From Cinnamomum chago (lineage: Eukaryota > Streptophyta > Magnoliopsida > Laurales > Lauraceae), in contig CP142452.1 of assembly GCA_038049695.1 (NCBI GenBank), positions 71,801,501 to 71,865,500 on the forward strand: DNA of 64,000 nucleotides, written 5' to 3'. Positions 59,401-64,000 of the stretch are shown here, one piece after another; within the stretch, counting starts at the first letter, position 1; the number at the start of each line of letters is the position of its first letter. The notes under the pieces are model-generated. The model ran no database searches. It saw nothing but the letters and a program-made list of their open reading frames with translations, and was not told the origin of the DNA. The position numbers were made by a program, and so were the translations under genes.

Positions 59401-62400
59401 CTCTACGTTACCCTGCCATGCTATCATTTGCTTTGATCCAACCTATCATTGATGCCTTGGATGGCTTGTATCAATGTGTTTAGTTCATTTAAGAATTGAT
59501 TGACTTCCTTTTGGGTCACTGACTTCACACCAAGGAGAATCTCTTGAACAAGGGTGCTCTACTTTGATACCATTTGATCCACAAGGTGCCACACAGTTAT
59601 TGATTTATTCCCTTTCCTCCATGATAGATTGATTGTCGAGAATAATCGATATAATGCTATTTCTAATGAAATGGCGGACTCTCTAGCCAAACAAGGGGTG
59701 GAAAGGGCCTTTTCTCTCCATGTCTGTCTGTGTCCCTTCCCTTTTTTTTTCCTTTCTTTTTTTTTTTTTTTTGGTTGGGGGTTGGTTGACGAGGGCGGGG
59801 TGGGTTTTCCCTCTAATACTTCTTCCTCTTTGTTCGAGGGGTGAAAGTTTCCCTTACTGATTAAAAAAAAAAAACCAACAATATGATGAAAAAAAATAAA
59901 ATCTGCAGGAACTTGTGAAATCAGGAGCAATTCCCCAGCCTTGCTCACAGACTCAACAATGTAAATGGCTTCACACCTGAACTATTAAAAACTCTTCATT
60001 CTTAATTCAAATCATTAACCACCACATGAATTGCTTATATGGATGCCTGACTACTATTGGAGAATGACTTCGTAATTCGTATACTAGTTCTAAATATAAA
60101 GTGGGCTAGGTTGACTATCTTCAATTACATCTAGGGAACAAGCTTAGAACTCGCAAGACTTGGAGAATGATTTTGTGTACCACTTGCAAAGAAAAGCTGG
60201 TCATGTTGACTTATGCACACCTGGTTACCTTCAAAGGGTGACCCAATCTCGTGGTGAATATAGAAACTGGTTGGAATCAAGTTTGGAAGTTGGGTTAGGT
60301 GTGTGTTGAGAGAGGGGTTGATTTCAAGCAGCGGGACCCATAAAAACTTGTGTAGTGTGGACAGTTCACATTGGATGGTAAACCCCTAGCAAGGTGGGGT
60401 AGGTCCCACAAAAGTTTGCAATGTGTGGACAGTCTCACTAGATAATATATATACAGATATATATATATATATGGGGAATGTTCATATGCATCCATCCCTC
60501 ACCATAGGGTGAGGGATGCTTCCATAAATGGGGGGTTTCAAGTACAAAAGGGGGATTTCAAGTACATAGGGTGTACTTGAAACCCCCCATTTATGGAAGC
60601 ATCCATCACCTATGGTGAGGGATGGATGCATATGAACATTCCCCATATATATATTTATATATATATATATATGGGTGACACTCCTATGAGAGATGCTCTC
60701 ACCTTATTATGAGAGATAAGATGGGGGTCCTCATATCCATATCCAATGCCAACAACTTAAATGTGAGCGGCCCCACCTTATCTCTCATAGTAAAGTGAGA
60801 GATATCTCTCTATATATATATTGAAAAGATGACTATTAATTTCACGAAGAGCATGTAGTATAAGCGATCTGGACTGAGATGAAAAAAACCCAAAAAACAG
60901 GGCAAAAGCAATCATCCCTAGAAAAAAGGTTGAAACCCCCAAAAATTCAGGCATCAACCTGAAGTAAAAATAAGCATATTAACAATCAGACACAATAAAC
61001 AAAGAAGTTCTGGAAACCCCTTCTTTGGCTAGATGATCCACTTCTGAATTGGCACTATGCTTGATGTGGTGGAATGAGATGTTCAAATTCTTAGAAATCT
61101 CTACAACCTCTTCTATAATGAGGAGAGGATCCTTGAGAGTGGATGCTTGAGAAGACCACTTAATCGGACGTCAAGAGTCTCCTTCAATAAGCAGCAGCTG
61201 AGGGTTGATTTGCAAAGCTTCATGAAGCCCAATATTTAGAGATAGTACTTTGCTTTGTTGATTGATCATAGACAGACCAGCTGGAGCCTAGGTGTTTGTA
61301 GATGGTGTTAGGGTTAGGATTGGCCCATCAAGGAGAATTTGCTGAATAGTACTTCCATGGTTAACTCATCAGATCCTTGGTCGGGATAGGTCATACATGC
61401 CCCAACATCATAGATACTTTCTGAGGCAAAAAACTGGAATACTGGATTATTTCTTTTCTCAGAAGCACATATACAAGATTTTTTGATTTGCCAAAAGATT
61501 GTTTTGTTTTTATTGTGCTTTTGAATAGTGGAGTTTTTTTTTTAATTATTATCCATGAAGATACTGAGTTCTTTACATATTAGGCTGTTCGACTCAGCAA
61601 AAGCTTTGGCGTTCAGTAATGTTCCTACATGTGAAGAGGTGTGGCATGACACTAACTACCGTTTTTGAATATTATGTTGTCTTAGTGCCTGGTTCCAGAG
61701 TGTGTATACTATACTGGCCCTAGATCGGGGTTTATGCTTTGTGGTTGTTGGGCAGGTTAAATTTGTTTTCATCGCAATAATACCTTGTCTGTACAATGAA
61801 GTGCAGGTTAAGGAAGCCATTTTCAAGACTCTCATATCCAATGGAATGTTTGATAATGCACACATTCGTCTTACTTTGACGCGTGGTAAAAAGGTTATTT
61901 ATTCTAAAACTTTAGATGGTTGATGCTATTTAAAAGAACACACTTATAACTGGTTAAGATGGCGGTTACTTATCCTGTGTGTACTCTGATAAAATGGATG
62001 GTTGGGTGTGTGTGTGCTGCAATGAATGCATGAAGGCAATGGTTATTTATACTCTTTCCACACTACTTGTAGCCTCTCTTCACACTGAGTATTGGGATAT
62101 TGCAACATTTTGTTTCATTTTGTGACACCAAAGTGGTTTATGGGGCACTGACTATTGGTCTATTAAATGCAAGTTGATCTTGAATAACAAGTGCGTGATG
62201 GAAAACAGCAGAAACATGATAACAGATTAGAGGAATCAACTTAAATGCACGACTTTGAAAAAACGGAAACGAAAGCCATGCACACCTGTTAGGACCAGCC
62301 TGCATTTGATGTCCATTGATCCACCATTTTATGTTCAAACTTAGGAGTTCTTTTCTAAAATCATCCTTTCAGAGGGAGGCATAGGTGAAATGATTGGGAT

Positions 62401-64000
62401 GATTTGGTTGAAGCTGATTTTTTCCCCTTTAGAACATTTCACAGTGGACCCCACTGAATGGATGTTTCCAGTTGGACTTAATTTCTACAAATAGTCTTAG
62501 AAGTTCATTTTATTGGTCATTTATCAGATTATAAGAGTTAAATGGAGACTTTCATATTTGCCTCAAGGTCGATGAAAGGGCGCTGGACGATATGAATGGT
62601 CATATTAATTGATTAAATTGCCCTTGTTCAGATTGAAACTCATAGCATTATGTATACATTGAAGTTTTATTATGAAAAAATGTAACAGATCTCTCCAGTT
62701 GTTTCTGCAGTTTGGTGTAGTGTTGCACTTTAACTTTTAGTAATGCTTCGTCAATTCATAATATGATTTTGTTTGGCAGGTTACATCTGGAATGAGTCCA
62801 GCTTTCAATCTTTATGGATGCACCTTAATTGGTATGCACGGTCATGCTTCTTTTTCAACTGTTATGGTTATATTGATCTGAGTTTTTTTTATGCTAAATG
62901 AATATGTTTTTGAGAAATCATGCAGTGCTTGCTGAATGGAAACCGCCAGTATATGATAATACGGGTGGCATCACTTTAGTGACTGCTACTACACGTCGAA
63001 ATTCGCCAAATGTAAGATTTATATTTATCTTTTTCTCATCTTCAAGAAAGTAATCATTCAGACTATCTATTGAAATTCAGCAATTGGCAAAATCTAGGAT
63101 CATGTTACGCTTATAAAAGTCATCTGTTTTCCGGTTTAGTTTACTTATTAGTCAAGTGTGGTGATGATTAATCATATGATTTTGGGTTGTTAATGGTTTT
63201 CTGTATTTCTGTTATACATGTCATGGTATTGGTTTACTAGGGCCCTCAAATATCTATCCTTTTAGGGGTTTGTCATAGGGTTCAAAAGGGCTGAATCGGA
63301 CTTAGACTTGGCCTGAGCTGAGCCGAACCGAGCCGGATGCGACTTGGACAAGTCGCACTGACTGTTATTCATTTATGAGAGAGGGTTTGTTGCAAAGAAG
63401 AAGAAAATTGAGTGGGAATGGGGACTCGGCTGATTGAATGTATAATTCATGTATCATTCTGAATCGTCCCACGAAAATAAGGCTGGCGGTGTTTGGGGCT
63501 GCTCTATTGGGCTTCCAGACTAACCTGCCTTGGGGGATGGGTCTTGCCTGAGGTGATGTGTTGGGCTTGTGCGCCAGCCAAATAAATGAGCCGGATTTGG
63601 GAAGATTTTTGATGATTTCTCAGCCAAGGTCATCGCAGGCCCAATATGGCTATAATGGGCTATGAGTGGGGCCTGACTTTCAGGCCTCATATATAAATGG
63701 GCTGGGATCACATAATTTTCAAACCCTAGTTATATCTGATCAAGCTCATTGCCGGTTAATGTTGTTTAGAAAATCTTTGAACAGAAAAAAAAATTTGAGT
63801 TGCAAAATTATTTGTTGAATTTTTTTCCTGTTAATTACTATATTGAGCCTTCATATTGGAGAATTTTGGTTTTCCTCTGCCGTATGTCGTTTTGCTGTGT
63901 TCCTCTCCCAAGCCTGGATAAAGGAGAATTTTGGTTTTCCTCTGCCCTATGTCGTTTTTGCTATGTTCCTCTTCCAAGCCTGGATAAGGGAGGTTTCATC
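38437..64000 (+). CDS. Branched-chain-aminotransferase-like protein: sulfotransferase-like plus class IV aminotransferase, 3' end outside the window
   Basis: Thirteen exons are visible: 38437-38523, 39982-40080, 40874-40945, 41950-42042, 49950-50087, 54816-54874, 56237-56339, 57292-57477, 57644-57744, 61584-61638, 61807-61893, 62780-62831 and 62926-63011. Every join keeps frame with GT-AG borders. The product matches the Arabidopsis At5g27410/At3g05190 type. Residues 1 to about 220 form a P-loop/sulfotransferase-like domain: a PRSLST loop at 16-21, [23 protein letters not shown] and [10 protein letters not shown]. From about 265 comes the class IV PLP aminotransferase fold: [71 protein letters not shown]. 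Family members transfer amino groups using PLP; the substrate of this fusion type is not established. The PLP lysine should be in the next exon, past the edge. Introns 4, 5 and 9 exceed 3.5 kb and hold transposons. No coding damage is seen. Confidence 0.93.
38524..39981 (+). other. Intron 1 of the aminotransferase-like gene
   Basis: A T-run near 38551-38569 is the only marked feature. No gene or transposon is recognised. Confidence 0.7.
40081..40873 (+). other. Intron 2 of the aminotransferase-like gene
   Basis: T-rich with homopolymer runs near 40193-40240. No gene seen. Confidence 0.7.
40946..41949 (+). other. Intron 3 of the aminotransferase-like gene
   Basis: Includes (ATT)n at 41037-41056. 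No coding remnant is recognised. Confidence 0.7.
42650..43215 (+). mobile_element. L1-type LINE remnant (plus strand), intron 4
   Basis: Frame-shifted readings such as [21 protein letters not shown] and [12 protein letters not shown] match the RT-associated zinc-binding region near the end of plant L1 ORF2. Many frame breaks are present. Confidence 0.6.
43740..44770 (-). mobile_element. L1-type LINE 3' portion (zinc-binding RVT and RNase H), intron 4
   Basis: On the minus strand, 44741-44391 reads [38 protein letters not shown] and [10 protein letters not shown], the zf-RVT signature. Positions 44135-43749 read [24 protein letters not shown] and [14 protein letters not shown], the RVT_3 RNase H signature. 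Frames are broken and the 5' part is missing, as expected for a 5'-truncated LINE. Confidence 0.75.
45240..45312. repeat. A/G-rich simple repeat (AAAAAG, then AAAG)
   Basis: Repeated GAAAAA then GAAA units, followed by a T run. Confidence 0.8.
45590..45700 (-). mobile_element. RTE-type LINE tail remnant, intron 4
   Basis: On the minus strand, GACTGGAATGATGAAACATGATTCATGTAGCTGACCCCAACATAGTTGG-like text ([16 protein letters not shown]) matches the conserved end of plant RTE LINE ORFs. The same tail occurs on plus at 56600-56842. Confidence 0.5.
46342..46727. mobile_element. MITE with 9-bp duplication, CATCCCTCACCA family
   Basis: The element (46351-46718) is bounded by perfect 9-bp copies of ATCTATCAT (46342-46350 and 46719-46727). 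The left end GGGAAAATATTCATGCGC and right reverse complement GGGACATTCAAGTGC continue into CATCCATCCCTCACCA in both arms. The 9-bp duplication points to the Mutator superfamily. The interior is non-coding. Confidence 0.82.
46728..49104 (+). other. AT-rich middle of intron 4
   Basis: Long AT-rich stretch. No gene or clear transposon is recognised. Confidence 0.55.
49105..49230. repeat. Perfect 63-bp tandem duplication
   Basis: The unit starting TGACACTCTAAAGGAAGG occurs twice with no difference (49105-49167 and 49168-49230). Confidence 0.95.
50941..51193 (-). pseudogene. Gene-like fragment with predicted signal peptide, unknown product
   Basis: On the minus strand an ATG at 51193 begins [20 protein letters not shown], a plausible secretory signal. 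A leader-like AGGGCTAGGGTTTTTCAC precedes it. The next part ([22 protein letters not shown]) is basic. A frame change then gives [20 protein letters not shown], ending ILDAGI and TAG at about 50941. I do not recognise the family. The two frames suggest a captured, decayed gene fragment, as seen in Pack-type transposons. Confidence 0.4.
51350..51658 (+). mobile_element. TRIM (tiny LTR retrotransposon), intron 5
   Basis: LTR 51350-51465 (TATTGGAAAGTCCCACATCC...GGTTGGTACA) is followed by a PBS, TGGTATCAGAG, at 51466-51476. An 80-bp interior ends in a polypurine tract (GAGGGGGAG). The second LTR is 51554-51658 (TGTTGGAAAAGTCC...GGTTGGTACA). There is no coding capacity, which defines a TRIM. The right LTR is followed by TGGTATC, a PBS-like stub, and no target duplication is visible. 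Confidence 0.8.
52318..52495 (+). mobile_element. tRNA-like SINE, intron 5
   Basis: TTGGCTCGGTGGTTAGGAC (box A-like) and GGTCCTGACATCG (box B-like) sit about 35 bp apart as in tRNA genes. A 3' body ends in an A-rich tail near 52480-52490. No cloverleaf-perfect tRNA is present. Confidence 0.6.
52500..54135 (+). other. Remainder of intron 5 before the foldback MITE
   Basis: It includes AGGCTTGTCAATCTGGCCC-type text at about 52966 that resembles another old hAT-like end. AT-rich, no gene. Confidence 0.45.
54136..54412. mobile_element. Foldback MITE with TTCCATGATATCATGGAA palindromes, intron 5
   Basis: The two arms are inverted copies over about 130 bp: ATTTTTATGAAAAAAGCCCC, TTAAAGTTGA.AAAAATGA, CCTCTATCCCA. 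Towards the centre the 18-bp palindrome TTCCATGATATCATGGAA appears four times, two copies slightly altered, so the whole element can fold into one long hairpin. No duplication was resolved. Confidence 0.8.
54875..56236 (+). other. Intron 6 of the aminotransferase-like gene
   Basis: Holds a (CATATC)n microsatellite at about 55618-55676. A short ORF at 55012-55305 resembles nothing known. No transposon is recognised with confidence. Confidence 0.6.
55618..55676. repeat. (CATATC)n hexanucleotide microsatellite
   Basis: About nine to ten units of CCATAT. Confidence 0.9.
56600..56842 (+). mobile_element. RTE-type LINE 3' end with (GAT)n tail, intron 7
   Basis: The reading [34 protein letters not shown] matches the conserved C-terminus of plant RTE ORFs. 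It is followed by ACAAGGCTATGATGATGATG, the typical microsatellite tail. 5'-truncated. Confidence 0.65.
58208..58310. repeat. 43-bp tandem repeat, intron 9
   Basis: GTTG(C/T)GAGGGGTAGCTTAG followed by ATTTTTACCTCTCATACAA occurs twice, with a third partial unit. A related segment (ATTTTTACCTCTCATGCAAG) recurs at 58410. These may be arms of an old MITE. Confidence 0.7.
58850..59575 (-). mobile_element. Possible LTR-retrotransposon 5' remnant (PBS and gag-like), intron 9
   Basis: On the minus strand, TGGTATCAAAG (59572-59562) resembles a primer site. It is followed by a reading [36 protein letters not shown] that is helical and gag-like. It soon hits stops. No pol domain seen. Confidence 0.4.
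59620..59875 (+). mobile_element. L1 LINE 3' end (RNase H tail and poly(A)), intron 9
   Basis: [21 protein letters not shown] matches the C-terminus of the L1 RNase H. A T-rich stretch and then an A12 tail at about 59862-59874 follow. Confidence 0.6.
60473..60644. mobile_element. Palindromic MITE, CATCCATCCCTCACCATA family, intron 9
   Basis: Ends GGGGAATGTTCATATGCATCC on both arms. Pairing continues almost without break to CATTTATGGGGGGTTTCAAGTACA near the centre. It sits inside a (TA)n tract, which hides any duplication. It is a shorter relative of the elements at 20866 and 46351. Confidence 0.85.
60685..60812. mobile_element. Short MITE with GAGAGATAAG arms, intron 9
   Basis: Left TATGAGAGATGCTCTCACC, TTATGAGAGATAAGATGGGG; the right reverse-complements to AGAGATATCTCTCACTTTACTATGAGAGATAAGGTGGGG. 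It is again set in TA-rich flanks. Confidence 0.65.
60930..61330 (-). mobile_element. L1 LINE RNase H remnant (minus strand), intron 9
   Basis: The minus-strand reading [51 protein letters not shown] matches RVT_3 RNase H of plant L1. Only one stop is visible within it. Confidence 0.7.
63012..63857 (+). other. Intron 13 start, with old GC-rich repeat
   Basis: 63285-63350 has GAGCTGAGCCGAACCGAGCCGG-type text, again like the hAT-like MITE interiors. No gene seen. Confidence 0.5.
63858..63988. repeat. 65-bp tandem duplication at the right edge
   Basis: The unit starting GGAGAATTTTGGTTTTCC occurs at 63858 and 63923 with a few differences. Confidence 0.9.

Noticed and set aside
1-64000. CRISPR arrays, bacterial operons or ribosome-binding sites
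   Set aside because: Sequence is plant nuclear: GT-AG introns, LTR elements, MITEs. The 33-bp arrays are diverged self-complementary units without unique spacers or cas genes.

Overview
This is a nuclear window from a flowering plant: GT-AG introns, genes split over many kilobases, AT-rich non-coding DNA and a dense nested load of plant transposons. Long introns and many GGGCCCAC-type motifs would suit a woody, early-diverging (for example magnoliid) lineage, but that is a guess.

Two host genes are present, both on the plus strand. One at 14844-19404 encodes the thylakoid TPM-domain protein TLP18.3 in three exons (291 residues). The other starts at 38437 and runs off the right edge. It encodes a branched-chain-aminotransferase-like protein with an N-terminal sulfotransferase/P-loop-like domain fused to a class IV PLP-dependent aminotransferase. 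Thirteen exons are visible and all join in frame.

Left region (1-4400): the 3' end of a plant mobile domain (PMD/MAIN-like) gene faces a three-exon Mutator-like (MULE) transposase fused to an OTU cysteine-protease domain. The MULE gene is broken by one in-frame TGA. Two arrays of short hairpin motifs share an exact 33-bp period; one lies downstream of the MULE gene and the other inside its first intron.

6598-13715: a degenerate PIF/Harbinger element with TIRs, a TAA duplication and both ORFs. Its transposase is cut by a 3.8-kb apparent solo LTR (7510-11332) with TG...CA ends and ATATC duplications.

21860-28100: a long-TIR element holds a Copia retrotransposon (22333-28042, GTGTA duplications) that has three LTRs instead of two.

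28914-29410 is a Mutator-type MITE. 31334-37550 is a well-preserved MULE with long TIRs. It carries an uninterrupted transposase gene (PB1-like, MULE, SWIM and zinc-knuckle regions) and a convergent two-exon gene for a GRF zinc-finger membrane protein. It ends about 0.9 kb upstream of the aminotransferase-like gene.

38437-64000: exons of that gene are scattered among introns filled with L1 and RTE LINE tails, a tRNA-like SINE, a TRIM, MITEs and tandem repeats. Apart from the two host genes, essentially all recognisable coding sequence belongs to mobile elements.
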